Source: Euonymus europaeus
Lineage: Eukaryota; Streptophyta; Magnoliopsida; Celastrales; Celastraceae
Direction: 5' to 3'
DNA length: 64,000 nucleotides
Assembly (NCBI GenBank): GCA_963580455.1
Contig: OY756965.1
Coordinates: 2,926,501 to 2,990,500, forward strand
Shown here: positions 33,296 through 45,358 of the stretch, piece by piece
Numbering within the stretch: the stretch's first letter is position 1
Layout: every line of letters begins with the position of its first letter
The notes under the pieces: model-generated
Told to the model about the DNA's origin: nothing
The model's input: the letters and a program-made list of their open reading frames with translations, nothing else
The model's database searches: none
Position numbers and translations under genes: made by a program

Positions 33296-33604
33296 TTGGA
33301 ATTTAGAATCCTCCACCAACAGTTGTGTTTTTGGCAATTGCCATCATATTCAAGCCTTTTCGGCCCTTTTGTCCACAGAAAAATATTTGGGCTATATTTG
33401 GGCCCTTTCAGCCCACGAAGAATTGACTCCAAGAACCCCGAAATTCAAAGCCCATCTATCAAAATCTTCTTAGTTTTCTTTGTGTTGACTTTAAAAACAT
33501 GCAAAATACACACAAATAAGGAAGGGAATTTTTTTAAACTACACAACAAAAAGTCAAGGAACCGTTTGTTTGATTTTTATCTTCTTTGTTTCCCGTGTTT
33601 CTAA
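33296..33604 (+). other. Unassigned open frame region
   Basis: Two overlapping frames (62 and 102 residues, 33285-33604) show no known domain and no splice or promoter context. Noted only as the content of this stretch; I do not think it is a gene. Confidence 0.2.
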
Positions 33605-34001
33605 TTTTTTTTGGAAAACGTTTTTTTCATTTTTTCATTTTTAAGTTGTTTTCTTGTACTTTTTGTTTTGTTTTGGGTTTATTAAAATAAACAACCAAAT
33701 GTAATTTTGGGTACGTTTGGTGTGCAATTTGAAAATTAGCACATATGTCGATTTAAATGCTAGCATATATGTTGGTTAAAATGATGTGACTATTTGATTC
33801 AATTTTTTGTTAATAGCATGTATGGTGGCTGAAGTACTTGACAAATTATGTATAGGAGTATTATGAATTTTACTTTAATATTACACATTAACATTAAAAT
33901 AATATGAGATTATTTTTGAAAATGCTATGAAAATGTGAAATGATCTTGAAAAGTAAAATATTCAAGGCCATTTGAGAATGTTGGTTCACATGCTTTCCTT
34001 T

Positions 34002-35206
34002 TTTTTTTTTTTTTTGAAAGGTCATTGACCTATAATTGTATTGAAAGGTGGAAGAGGATACAAAGAAGATGAATAACAACAAGGCAAAGAAATAGACTAT
34101 GAATACTAGCCAAATGAGGCATACTAACTCAACCAAAGAGAAGAGAAAGCATAACCAGCTCAAGAAAAATCAGTCACATCCTACCAAGAGCAAATTAAGG
34201 TGTTGATCAGTAACCAAAACTGTACTGGGCGGTGCGCCTAGGCGCGTTGCTGTAGCGCCTAGGCGGGTTACAGTAGCGCCTAGGGCAGAATCAGTTTTTG
34301 GTTGATCTGTGATGAATCTGTACTGGGCGGGTTACTGTAGCGTCCAGTACAGAGTGTGATTTTGAGAGAGATTTTGAGCGTTAGCGCCTAGGCGAGTTAT
34401 TGTAGCGCCTAGGCGCTAACACGTTTTTTGGGTTAAAATTGAACCTAGTGTTTGTTTTTCATAGTATGTGAAAGTGTATTCTTTCAACCCAAAATAAGAA
34501 AATCGATCACCCTTCTCCCCGTGGACGTAGGCTAACGCCGAACCACGTAATTCTTGTGTTTTTTATGTTTTGATTACTCTTTCTCTCTATTTGATTCTAC
34601 ACAATCCATTGGTTTTGTTCTTGATTTTCAAAACAAGGGTTTCGACGATTTGTTCAATCCGCTGCGTATTTGAGGTTCAAATCGTAACATAAGGCTAGTA
34701 CTGCAATATCATATTTGATTCCATAATACGCCTTCAAGAAGCTTTATCCTTGTCCACATCAGTAGCCAGATCTACAGGTAATTCTTCCATTCAGACTGTA
34801 AAGCCTCTGATGATCAAAGACATCTTAGCTAATTTATGAGCCAATACCATGCAGAGAAGAAAGTTAACATCCTTTTAATTTCAGCAATCACCGAAACCCA
34901 GTTGGATAAATGAATATCTTCACACTTAATTGCATTAACAAGTAATAGAGAGTCCCCTTCCAATTTCAAACGCCTGAAGCCCATATCACCCACAAGTTCA
35001 ACCGCAAACAAAAGAGCTTGAGCTTGAGCTTTAGCTAAAGCTAATAAAGGATCTAAATAAATATCACGCATCAAACACCCGGAAGCAAGCACATCCCTTT
35101 ATCATCTCGAAAAATAACACCATGCAAAATCTTATTTATTTTCTTGAACATTCAGCTCTGCATCAGTATTAACTCTGACAAACCCGGGGCTTTTCCATCC
35201 ATGACA
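34002..35206 (-). pseudogene. 5'-truncated LINE with an RNase H domain, antisense
   Basis: The T17 tract at about 34002-34018 is the poly(A) tail on -, followed by a 3' UTR (to 34195), a nested solo LTR, then coding remains. From about 35206 downward the - strand reads GWKSPGFVRVNTDAE, the start of the plant LINE RNase H domain, then after a frame change GVIFRDDKG and the frame 35092-34829 (LALAKAQAQALLFAVELVGD, KLEGDSLLLVNAI). These fit the RVT_3/RNase H fold of plant L1 elements. The reading frame is broken at least once near 35092-35110. No endonuclease or reverse-transcriptase part remains. Confidence 0.75.
34201..34689. mobile_element. Solo LTR nested in the LINE
   Basis: A 489-bp segment has TGTTGA...GTAACA ends (inverted TGTT/AACA) and a perfect 5-bp target duplication TAAGG at 34196-34200 and 34690-34694, the standard mark of LTR-retrotransposon integration. 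No internal domain is left, so it arose by LTR-LTR recombination. Its first third is packed with GCGCCTAGGCG palindromes (34230-34410). Orientation and superfamily cannot be told. Confidence 0.88.
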
Positions 35207-35357
35207 ACAACGCCAAATGTTATCTTTATTGTTCTTGAAATTTGTTATGTGCATAAATGTGCGTTTTGTGTTCAAGTAACATATGTGCTACTTGATATTA
35301 TTGTGCAACAAACACACCTAATTAATGTTTTATGGAAATTGGAAAACATACCCTAAA

Positions 35358-35604
35358 GGTACGTTTGGGAGACTTTTTCTTGAATGGTAGAAGAATTACT
35401 TGAATTATGGAGGACTTGACTATTTTAATTGCTTCTATTAAGTTAAAATTCATAATATCCCTATAAGTAATTTATCATAATATTTCAATCAACATCTATG
35501 CAATCCGCGAAAGATTGAAACAATCAACTACCGCATTTCAATCAATGTATATGTTAACATTTAAATCAGTTAGTTTCGAAAACACTTATCAAATCAAACG
35601 CACC
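35358..35604. mobile_element. Tourist-like MITE
   Basis: A 247-bp segment starts GGTACGTTTGGGAGAC and ends TCAAATCAAACGCACC, giving inverted TTTG-type ends. CTAAA flanks both sides (35353-35357 and 35605-35609). The interior is AT-rich without coding capacity. Confidence 0.6.
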
Positions 35605-37893
35605 CTAAATCTCCTCCGCTGCCACAACTCTGGCATTATCTTAAATTTTTGAGCCAAAATCATGACACCCATTAGGAAGGGATCACATTGACGTAGGTAA
35701 AACTAAGTGAAGGTAAGGTAAGGTAAGGTGGTCCACAACAAGACACACTCAGATCAGATGGCTTTATCTACCAACTTTGTCCTCACAGCCCCAAAGTTTG
35801 AAACCTACTTTCATTGGAATGATTTTTCCAACGACACTACTCATCAAGCCTTGGAATCTCATGATCTGCCCACCCCCACATTCAACTTCACTACACACAC
35901 AAAAAAAAGGTCCTAACATAATACCATTTACTCATTCGGTAAGCATAATGTACTAAATGGCTACGAAGACTCGGACTTAGGTACCATCAATTCGAGTACA
36001 TATTTTAATCACGTCGGTTAAGGAATTGTAAGCAGTTGGTATGACTCTCCAAAAAGAGCAACTTTATTAATTATTGCAGGAGGATCGTATGTTTTACGGT
36101 GCAATAATTAATTAAGTTGTCATGTAATTTGGTTAGCATAATCCTGTATTAGGTGCAAATTGTTTCTGCAATTAATCATGTTTATTGATCATATCCTTTG
36201 CAGTAAAGTCACCGACCAGGTGATTTTGGGTTCATGAACTTTAATTTACAATCGATCAATGATCTTAGATACAAACCCTACTTTTTCATGCAAATGCATG
36301 TGCTTTGCCATTACTACTGCGATTATATATCACAAAGAATTACAGTCATCTAATCATGTCTAATAAGAATCTCTCTCTCTCTCTCTCTCTCATATAAATA
36401 TATATATATATACTTTTTTATTTTATTTTTTTTAAAATTGCTGCTTAGTTGCGTAGTCAACAAGCGAAGAACAAGCACTGCCTGGCATCATTGGCTTATG
36501 TGGGTTTGGTTTCTGAAACTGAAAGTAGAAAATAATGTAACATTTGATTGTTATAATTACAGGAAACCACTTCAAAGAAAGTAGTATTATTGTGTTGGGC
36601 ACGTCTTGCTTATGAGTTGGACCCAACATTTATTATCTTATTTATGAAAGTCTTAAACAATAAAACAAGCTTCCTTAGTCGTAAGCTTAATTAGTGCAAC
36701 TTTCTGTGCATACAAGGGCAATATAATGAGAATATCAGATTAATTTCTCTTGTTCATCGATACTCTGCATTTGTAAACCAATAGAAAAAGAAAAGTTAAA
36801 AAAAAAATTTGCAAGGTTTTTAATAACTAAAAATGACATCATATAAGTTGGCTCTCACCTGACTACCGGAAAAATTTGATCAAAATCCAATGAGTGACTG
36901 TAAGTGAGAATTGATCTCAGAATTTTCGCATAAGTCTGTTTCAATATTAGTCTAAATTAGGATCGTCGGACCTACACACAAAAATTTGTCACCTGAGAAC
37001 ATGACAAATTTGAATAAAATTCAGTGAGAGGCCATAAGTGAGAATTCATCTCAGGATTTTCGAGTCCGTACGATGTTATCCAGAGAGATTCAAGTGAATG
37101 TTGTCTTTCTTTGCAAGGTACACTTAATTGTGTATACAATTTTTAAATTAATTACCAAATAATTTGAACAAATGATGAGATTTTCTATGGATTAGGCAAT
37201 GGATTCTCCCAGGTATACCAACTCTTCCAAATTAATAGAGACAATATATTCAGCGGCTAATAATCAAAAACCAATTTCACCATAAACTTGGAGGTTATAT
37301 ATGGATCAAACACCGACCAAACATCATAATTTTGTTTTTTTCCGTGTAAATGTCACACCATTTTTGCTTTGCTAAACCTACTAATCAACCTCTCTCTTTA
37401 AGTTGCACAAGAATATAAATCAAGATGACCGTCTTCAAGCCTTCCAATTTAAATAATTGTAATTTCTTTTTGCCATTGCTATTAAGGCGTCATTTGTTTC
37501 AGCGACCGTAATATAGTTTATAAGCTGTTTTTAATTAATTAGTTTTCAACTTATTTAAATTCTAGATACGAGCCTGTTAGAAAATTCATATCAAACACAT
37601 TAAAGTGATATTTTTTTCGTTCTCCTTGATCGTCTTTGAAATAGTTAATTGAACAAAAATGTGTCATTTGTGTAAAAGTAGCGGACCTTTGTTTATATAT
37701 CACTTAATTGAGTTATACATGTCAATCCGTTGTGGGCCAAAAAATTTGGAATTGAAAAAAATTTACAAAGTAAAATACAACTAGACATATAATATGGGAA
37801 AGATAAATTATTTGGCATATAAGTTAGTTTTTAAGCTAGGGATGCTTACTAAGTAAACAAATTCGTTGACCTTGTTAGGTGCCCTAGAATATA
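35605..37893. other. Intergenic stretch with microsatellites
   Basis: It contains a short GGTAA tandem at about 35710-35730, a (CT)n run at 36371-36391 and (TA)n at 36398-36413, and an approximate direct repeat (GTGACTGTAAGTGAGAATTGA near 36892 and GAGGCCATAAGTGAGAATTCA near 37026). No supported gene. Confidence 0.45.
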
Positions 37894-38418
37894 GGCTCTG
37901 TTTGGTAAACCTAATTTGTTGTAAAAATAATCTAGCATATTATAAGTTGTAAAAATTAAGCTAGCTTATGAGCAATAAAATAAACTGTGAGACGTTTGGT
38001 GAAACTTATAGATGACATTAGCTTATTAGCTGTGAAAAAAATTATTTTTTTTCATTATAAAATAAGTATAATATTATACAAACATAAAATTATAATTTAA
38101 TAAATATAAATTTTAAGAAAATTTATTATTAAATTAAATTTTGAGTGTTAATAAAAGAAAATAAAAAAATCTTGTGACCAAGAAATTTGTAGGTGTTACT
38201 AAAAGAATAATTTATTATTCATATAGGTTAAAAATGTAAAAAAAAACAAATACGGTGAACCACTCACAAATAAGTTTCAAATTGGAGCTTATTTTAAGCT
38301 AGCGATACTGCAATTTACAAGCTATCGATACTCCTAGCTCCACCTCTAGCTACACCTATTTGGTGGAGCGGAACAGCAGAACTTATAAGCTAGCGATGAC
38401 AGAGCTTCACCAAACATA
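37894..38418. mobile_element. Degenerate MITE
   Basis: Left end GGCTCTGTTTGGTAAACC; the right end reads GCTTCACCAAACATAG. Related TTATAAGCTAGC-like motifs occur in opposite orientation inside both arms (about 37945-37970 and 38290-38395). The terminal repeats are imperfect and the target duplication is uncertain (possibly ATA). Confidence 0.5.
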
Positions 38419-40393
38419 GATAATTTAATTTCTACCAAAGAAAAATGAATTAATGGGTGAATGAGGGAGATGAGATATAGCTATCCATAATGACGACCTA
38501 GTATTTTAGTTGTTACTCACTTATTTGTCCCAATGCGTTCGTCACTATAAGGGACGAGTATTAAAAAGGGCCGTATGATACCCATGAAGAGTTGTTGCCC
38601 TTTCAATTATATTATTATACACGTGTGTGTATTTCGTAAACGTGCCATTTAATTTAATATTAATTGTTTTTAAGGTCAAAAGAATAATAAAATAGAAAAG
38701 GGAAAAAAAGATAGGGTTTTGTGGCTAAAATGCATTGGCGTGGAGGAATTATTTAATTGCGTTTTACATTGTGACATTTATGGGCCCCATTAATTAATTT
38801 AAAAATTACTAGGAAGAACTCGAGAACATAAATTAGTTTTTAACTCTAGAGTTGATTGCACAAAATGTTTACCTAAGTTGTTGACCTAAAATTGATTTAA
38901 TAAAATAAAAGAACTAACAAATTAGAGATTCACCCACCAATTTTTTATTTTATTTTTTTCAAATTGGGGCGGGGATTCGTATTTGAAATTATATACGAGT
39001 CAACTCGTCAACTGAACTACTTGAGATTCGTGTAAATAGATGCTTCTCCATTAATATAATTTTATTCTATTTTATATAATTATTGCATAGAAATTAATTA
39101 TGTGTTTCATTTTACAAAATACAATAATGGCTAATATATCTAGTAATCTTGCATGATATTAATATTCCAATAATTTTTTGATAAGCAATATTCCAATAAT
39201 TAGATTGGCAACTCACCATTTGTATATTCTGTCTTTCACTTTGACCAAATCCCCTCCCTTGGGAAGTTTCTTTTGGAAAAATATTTTTTACATGAAAATC
39301 TGCACCCGCGTAAACCTGTAGGTCCACGGAATATCTACACCATATTCGAAAGAGAAGAAGAACCATATTGTACATCAAATGATTCAAATGGACCAATATC
39401 CTCAACTTCGCTCTCTCTACTTCCCTTTATGATTCGTTATGCTAAATTCTCTCTAATCCCAATTCCATTAGTTAAATATTAATATTAATGAATGAGACTG
39501 CGGTTCATCGACAATCATTATATATATGTAAGGATCGATCATTCTAATATAGAGTGAATCCCCATTTTCAAATCCCTTAAATCAAAAAAAAATTATTAAT
39601 GAATGAGAATCAAACATATAACAGTGTTTCACTTAATAATTACACGAGTATTTTGTCCGGTCGGCAATAAATAATTTGATTAATTATTTGAAGTAATTGA
39701 AACAAAAAAAATTGAGAAAGAACGAAAAAAAATTATAAAAAAAAACAGTCAGAGTAAATAAAATGGTGCAATTCATAACGGAAAATGAGTAATTTATACG
39801 AATTTGTGTTTTGTTGATATAACTGAATATGTGTGTGGACTTTTTATATAATAGAAATGAAAAGTGGATATATTTTACTAGGGCCAACATGTAGACTAAT
39901 AATATTATTGGCTACAACAAAATGAGGATAAAAAATTATACTAAAATATGTGTTTTGTTGATGTGATTGAATAGAAATTTTACATTTTATATACTAAAAT
40001 TGAGAACGGATATTAATTTTAATGAAAAAGTGATTTCTTGCACTATCGCAGGTGCTAGCTCATCGTTCATGTCTATATTTTATTATTTTTCGTAAATCTG
40101 TGTAGTTCAGGCAAATTGACAAGAGGTGGATATGATATTTACGTAAAAAATATGAGTACCATGTCTTTGTTTTTGATAAATCACGTGGGCCTAAGCACTA
40201 GATACTTCTTCGTAACACTTGTCTTTTCTTTCATAATTAGATCCTTTGTCTGAACTTAACCCTAACCCACATCACCAAAATATACCTTTCTCTGGATGAT
40301 CAAAGATCTGTCAACACGTGTTGAAGGTTTTGGTGAGGTTGTGGTGATCGCAGTTCAATTAATTGGTCAGCTAGAAGCGGATGTGTCAGTCTA
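38419..40393. other. Intergenic AT-rich stretch
   Basis: No frame with a recognisable domain. Nothing structural was seen beyond short homopolymer runs. Confidence 0.4.
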
Positions 40394-41180
40394 AGGCCCA
40401 GGATGGGCTGAGATTTTGCGATATTGGCAACTTTAATTTGACCCATTTGGCTAAATAAGGGTGGAGGATTTTTCAAATTGATAGGAGCCTTGCGGCACGT
40501 GTTTTGGGAGGCAAATACTTTCCCACCAAGCCTTTTTGGACTTTGGATAAGGGTACTCTTCCTTCCTTCTTATGGTTTAGTTTGGTGACTGGTAGAGAGC
40601 TCCTGCTTCAAGGGTACAAATGGAGGGTAGGGGATGGGCACTCAATTTCGATTTTTCATGATAAGTGACTACCTTCATGCTCAACTTTTATTCATAATTA
40701 TTCAAATTAACTTTCTTCCATAGTCTAGTGTGGTTTCGCCCCTTATTGATGTCAAGAGAGGTTGGCGTCATGATGTGCTGCTACCTTTGCAGCTTTGGTG
40801 ACGATGTTAGGGAGGCGATTCTAAGCATTCCTTTGAGTGAAGTGGCTGTTCAAGATAAAATTTACTGGTCGGGAACTCAAAATGGTGAATTTTCTGTCAA
40901 AAGTTTATACCATTATGTTGCAAAATGGATCAAGGGGTCGAGGATGTTGTTGGAGTTGCAGGAGGATCTGGGGGATCCAGTATTTGGTCCCATATTTGAA
41001 AAATCTCGGTCCTACCTAAAGCTATACATTTTGTTTGGAGAGCATGCTTGAATTCCCTACCGATGTTGGTCAACCTTGTTCATAGGACAATCCCGATTCC
41101 TCTTGAATGTGAGGTGTGTCTGAATGATATGGAGACTAATGTTCATCTGTTTAGAGTCCTCAATGTCTAATCGGGTGTGG
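40394..41180 (+). pseudogene. LINE remnant: end of reverse transcriptase and zf-RVT domain
   Basis: On + the translation matches the typical C-terminal part of plant L1 polyproteins: GLRFCDIGNFNLTHLAK, then DRSLAARVLGGKYF, KWRVGDGHSI and FHDK, followed by the zinc-binding reverse-transcriptase region (DKIYWSGTQNGEFSVKSLY near 40852-40910 and IPLECEVC near 41093-41120). In-frame stops occur where conserved residues are expected (TAA after HLAK; TGA for Trp after FHDK), with at least two frame changes. It ends abruptly near 41180, beside the copia remnant. Confidence 0.75.
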
Positions 41181-41220
41181 GAGTTACTGGGTACCTCACG
41201 GCTGTGTTGTGTAGACCTGG

Positions 41221-41815
41221 GAGTTAGTGAAATTGCCTATGGGAAAGCCAGTGGGGTGTAAATGGGTTTATTCAGTGAAGTATATAGCAGACGAATCTCT
41301 AAAGAGGTACAAGACGAGATCTGTGGCCAAGGGTTATACACAAACCTATGGGATTGATTATCTAGAGACCTATGCTCCGGTTGCAAAGATGAACACTGCC
41401 AGAATTTTATTGTCTTTAGCAGCTAATTATGGTTGAGACTTGCAGCAGTTCGATGTCAAGAATGCATTTTTTGCATGGAGACTTAGAGGAAGAAATTTAT
41501 ATGGAAATTCCATCAGCTTATGAGAGAGACTTGGCTGCTCATACAGTATGTAAGTTGAAGAAAGCCTTGTCTAGGCTCAAACAATCTCCACGGGCATGGT
41601 TTGAAAGATTTGCGAGAATTACGATAGCCATGGGGTATGGACAGAGTCAAGGCGACCGTACACTGTTCATTAGGCACTCACTTTCAGGGGGAGTCATAGT
41701 TCTCTTGGTGTATGTTGATGATATAATAGTGACAAGAGATAATGATAAAGAGAGACAACTTTTAGGCCAATGCTTGGCTAAGTAATTTGAGATCAAGGCA
41801 TTAGCGAGGCTGACA
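41221..41815 (+). pseudogene. Ty1-copia reverse-transcriptase (RVT_2) remnant
   Basis: The region reads as the copia-type reverse transcriptase: GCKWVYSVKY, KARL-equivalent RSVAKGYTQTYGIDY, ETYAPVAK, DVKNAF, KALSRLKQSPRAW and the catalytic YVDD at 41711-41722. It is broken by a TGA at 41434-41436, a frame change near 41460-41475 and a TAA near 41783-41785. No gag, protease, integrase, RNase H or LTR is attached. Inactive. Confidence 0.85.
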
Positions 41816-43498
41816 CGCACAAATCGAGAAATGGTCCAAATTTTTCTTCCACTTGCAAAATCGGAAGTCCCAGGAGAGAAATTGAGGAAGAGTCGCCGTT
41901 GGTGGAAAAGGAAAGAGGGAGAGAGAGAAGCCGGAAGTTATGGAAGAAGATGAGGAAATGATTGGGTGATCAAGTCGAAGGATTTTGAGGAAGTAATCGA
42001 GTTGATTAGGGAAGAAAATTGAGAGGAAAGTGACGAAAAGAAGGAAAGAAAGAAGAAGAGGAAAGAAAAGATTTGGGGGTTCCATGTTAGGAGATGATTT
42101 GGGGATTCAAATGAGAGGATTTGATTTGGAGACCGGAATTCCAGAAAAGGAGAGAAAAATTCTGGAGGATAAAAAGAAAATTCTGGAGATTTTTGGAGAA
42201 GAAAAATGCTGGAAATTTAGAGAAGAAAAAAGATTTGTGAGTATTGAGGAAGTATTATTTTTAAAAACTACGTCATATTATGAACCAGACAAGAGCCTGA
42301 TAGAGGACGATGATTCACTGATTATTCCACCTCTGTTCAATTAAAGTCCAACCCCAATGAAAGGACGCGAATTAGACCCTTCACTTGCTTCAGTGTTGAT
42401 GGAAATTGATGTGTATGTAGTTAATTGTGATACTTTTTTTAAATTATTTTAAAAGAAATTATCCATATTATTATGGTATAAAACAAATTATACAATTAAT
42501 AAATAAAATTTGAGCCTCCTGATCCTGTAGTAATAAAAAAATTCAACCCCTTAAAACAGAAATAAGAAATCCCAACTACTCACGTATTTATTCCTCCGAA
42601 CCAATTTGATTGTCCGCAGATTTGCCATCAATTCTAGCTGATGGGTGATGGCAGGCATTAACTGGGCTGGGCCTGGGCCTGTGCCTGGACCACCCAACCA
42701 ACCAGTCCCCAATTTCCCAATAACAAACACTGATAATTAATAAATGTCAATAAAGGGAAAAATATTAAGCGCACCCTCCACCATTGGATGCTTCATCACT
42801 TTCTAACTTTTTTTTAAAGGATATTACATAAATATAGTTTAGGCATACCTGTCCCTTTCTGTTTCCCATTACTTCAAAAAGAAAATCAATTTCCTTTTAA
42901 AATTCTTTTTTATTATTTGAGAAGAATATTGCATGTCCTTATTACTAGGGGACATTGAATCGGACTTTATGAGATATTTATATATTTGGATTTCAATTAT
43001 AAGTAAATTGAACAATAATTTAATTTAGATTAAGATTCGAGTAATTAAATCAGATAAATTGTTTTTATGTTTAGACCCGAATTTTAAACATAAAATTTAT
43101 GTACAAACTTAATTTAATTAGGATCGATTATTTAGATTGGGAAAAATTTTAGTACCTCTACCTACTATCCAACCTCACTCAGTAAAATATATATATAAGG
43201 TCAAAACTCAAAAGTCCTGAAATTGAGTTTGAATATACCGCGATTGAAGCTAACAATTACTCTGTTGGTACCCAAAAAAACAGGAAGGAAAATAAACCTA
43301 ATTACCCAAATGGAAAACCAAAAACGACCCCCATGATTTGACGGATTTACCCTTATCTACAACCAAGGGGGAGCAAGAAGTCTATGTGCCGCCCTCAACG
43401 ACCACAATGAAATTGGCCACCTCATTATATCTCTACAGATTCGCTTGTCCTCTACCTGAGCCGTTACGACTCCCCACATGCGCCTTACGCTTTTGGGG
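41816..43498. other. Spacer and 3' flank of the F-box/MYND gene
   Basis: Purine-rich + strand at 41820-42230 gives a 104-residue Lys/Glu-rich frame (42030-42344) and an opposing hydrophobic frame (42085-41801); neither has a known domain. 42950-43140 is a copy of the degenerate AAACATAAAATTTATG/TTTAATTA dispersed repeat. The last about 150 bp before 43498 are probably the 3' UTR of the gene on -. Confidence 0.35.
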
Positions 43499-44905
43499 TT
43501 AACTATTATCACCCATAACTCCATCTTCGACGTTACCGTCAACTCCGCCCTCGTTGCCATCGCCTTCCTCGTCAAGCCACCTTTCACCGGGCGTGCACTC
43601 CGCCTTGTGCCTCAACTTCCAGTCAAGCGCCTGACAGGCGCGTGAGCAGTAATTCACGGCTCCACATACAGAACATCTCCTAAACTCGTGCCTTCTCGTC
43701 TCGGGTCTTCCGCAACCAGCGTGCGAGCATAGTCTAAGACCCGAACCCGGTGACCCGCCCCGAGCAGCAAACCATTCGGTTAAGAATCGGCTCGACGGAT
43801 GTGCCTCCGGAGCCGGAACATCAAATCCAAAATCGCTTAACAACGGACAACCCACGCCGTTCAACTCGGCACTATTGGGGCTGACAGCAAGATTCGGATT
43901 CGGTTGTGAATGGTGGGTCCAAGTGACCCCTGGACGTGCCGGGACGCCAGCAGCCGCAGACGAAGAAAGGACGGCCGCTAACTCACGAGCGTTGGCTTGA
44001 ACAAGAAACCGACGTCCCTCGGCTATATTCTGTCGCACGCCATAGCCATCCTGAAGGCAGTGACCAAGCTCCCGCAGCGCGTCGATGTGGCCGAGGAAAG
44101 CGGCTCGAGCGCATAGAGCGACACCGGCCCTTAGGTCCTTATCATTCTTGGAGCCACCGCTGCCGTTGAATTGTATAACAGCTAGAGAATAAAGAGCAGG
44201 CGCGTGAGAACTAATTGCCGCTTTCGCCATCAAAGAAGCTCCACTTCCTCGATTTTGCAGACAGTAGAATCGAATCTGCAAATTGATAGAGATGTTCATT
44301 ACTTGTAACACTTAAAAACAGAATCTTATCAACAAAATTATCATCTTCTCCGATTGTTCAAGTCTGAGTGTTTACCATGCCAAGGGTGTAAGAAGCCTCA
44401 ACATTTCCGGCATCGGCACAGAGTTTCATAAACCGGTTAGCGAATTCCGACCACTTTTCCGCCTTAACAGTAAAAGCCTTCCGTGAAGCTCTGGATAACA
44501 CCAAAGAATTTAGGGCTAAACTCTTAAGCCTCTTGCATCTGTTTCATAAAAACAATCGCGTTAGCTATTTCGGAGAATCCAAAATTGAAAACAAAAAATT
44601 CATCAGAAATTGAAAGCATAACCATCAATAGAACAAAAAACGTACAAAGACAAAACGTTGATGAAATCGGAGGGGCAACCGGCGGTACTACTAAGCTTGC
44701 AGAGAATAGAAATAACAAGATCGTCCGGAAGAGAATTGAAAAGATCACACTTTTCGGCAACCTCCGGCGATGACCTCTTTCTCTTTTTCCGACAAACCAT
44801 GGAATCACCTGCGGAATCTCTCCTCTTTACTACTCTCGAGTTGTAATCAACACAAACATCCGGTCTCGGATAACAAAGCGTTCTCCTTGTCCTCATCTCT
44901 CTCAC
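43499..44905 (-). CDS. F-box protein with Sel1-like repeats and a MYND zinc finger
   Basis: Three exons on -, joined by consensus splice sites: 44905-44646 (donor GTACGT), 44538-44376 (donor GTAAAC) and 44275-43499. Product 399 residues. Domains: a basic N-terminal segment (VCRKKRKRSS, 37-46); an F-box-like region (CDLFNSLPDDLVISIL, 53-68, through LCKRLKSLAL, 87-96, so the first intron splits it); Sel1/TPR-like helices (about 115-235; ALYSLAVIQFNGSGG, CARAAFLGHIDALRELGHCL); and a complete MYND finger at 324-368 with ligands C324, C329, C342, C345, C351, C355, H364 and C368. This is the architecture of Arabidopsis At1g67340/At5g50450. Role: likely substrate receptor of an SCF ubiquitin ligase, with Sel1 and MYND for protein contacts; targets unknown. 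The tail is acidic, Gly/Asp-rich. ATG 44905 was chosen because it opens the frame; Met36 (44800) is an alternative. Confidence 0.92.
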
Positions 44906-44942
44906 TCTGATAAAGTGAAGAAGGGAAAAACAAAGTGAAACC

Positions 44943-44952
44943 TCTATATAAA
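44943..44952 (-). promoter_or_regulatory. TATA box of the F-box/MYND gene
   Basis: On - TTTTATATAG lies about 38-47 bp before the ATG at 44905. This implies a leader of only about 10 nt for that ATG, which is the reason to keep a downstream start in mind. Confidence 0.5.
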
Positions 44953-45358
44953 AGAGGGAACCAAAGAGACCAAAACAACAACAAAGACAGCCGAATCCAT
45001 ATCAATCAATAGTGGTTGTAGTTAATTACAATATTGACCCTCTACTAGAAGTATATATGGTCAAACGGCGTTGACCCAGATCCGTCTGTTCCCCGTCGTC
45101 GACTTACAGTTTCGCTTTGCGTAGAGAGAGGGATTCAACACCACTGACTGCGTACTCTGTCTCTAAAATTGTTTGGTTTGTTTTGACACGGTTAATATTG
45201 TTGCAAGTAAAAACAACTAAATTTGGTTTTTTCCCGAAATAACTCATCTACTAGTGTTTTTTTATCCGGGTTGATCTACTATCTAGTTACCTCTCGCGGG
45301 AAGTTCAACTTTTTCACAGCGTGGAACGCAAATGACACGAGGGAAAATGACTTTGGAA

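Larger units (their letters stand above)
33716..35321. mobile_element. TIR element (MITE) interrupted by a LINE
   Basis: Left end GGGTACGTTTGGTGTGCAA followed by AGCACATATGTCGATT. The right end at about 35278-35321, reverse-complemented, reads AGGTGTGTTTGTTGCACAA followed by AGCACATATGTTACTT. The ends are inverted and share an exact AGCACATATGT. Between them sits the antisense LINE at 34002-35206. The left end also resembles pair A of the cluster at 10445-11877. Target duplication not resolved. Confidence 0.55.

Noticed and set aside
42030..42344. 104-residue Lys/Glu-rich frame
   Set aside because: Charge-rich because the strand is purine-rich; no domain and no gene context, although it cannot be fully excluded.
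43357..43587. Open frames overlapping the F-box/MYND gene
   Set aside because: Shadows of the MYND exon in other frames.
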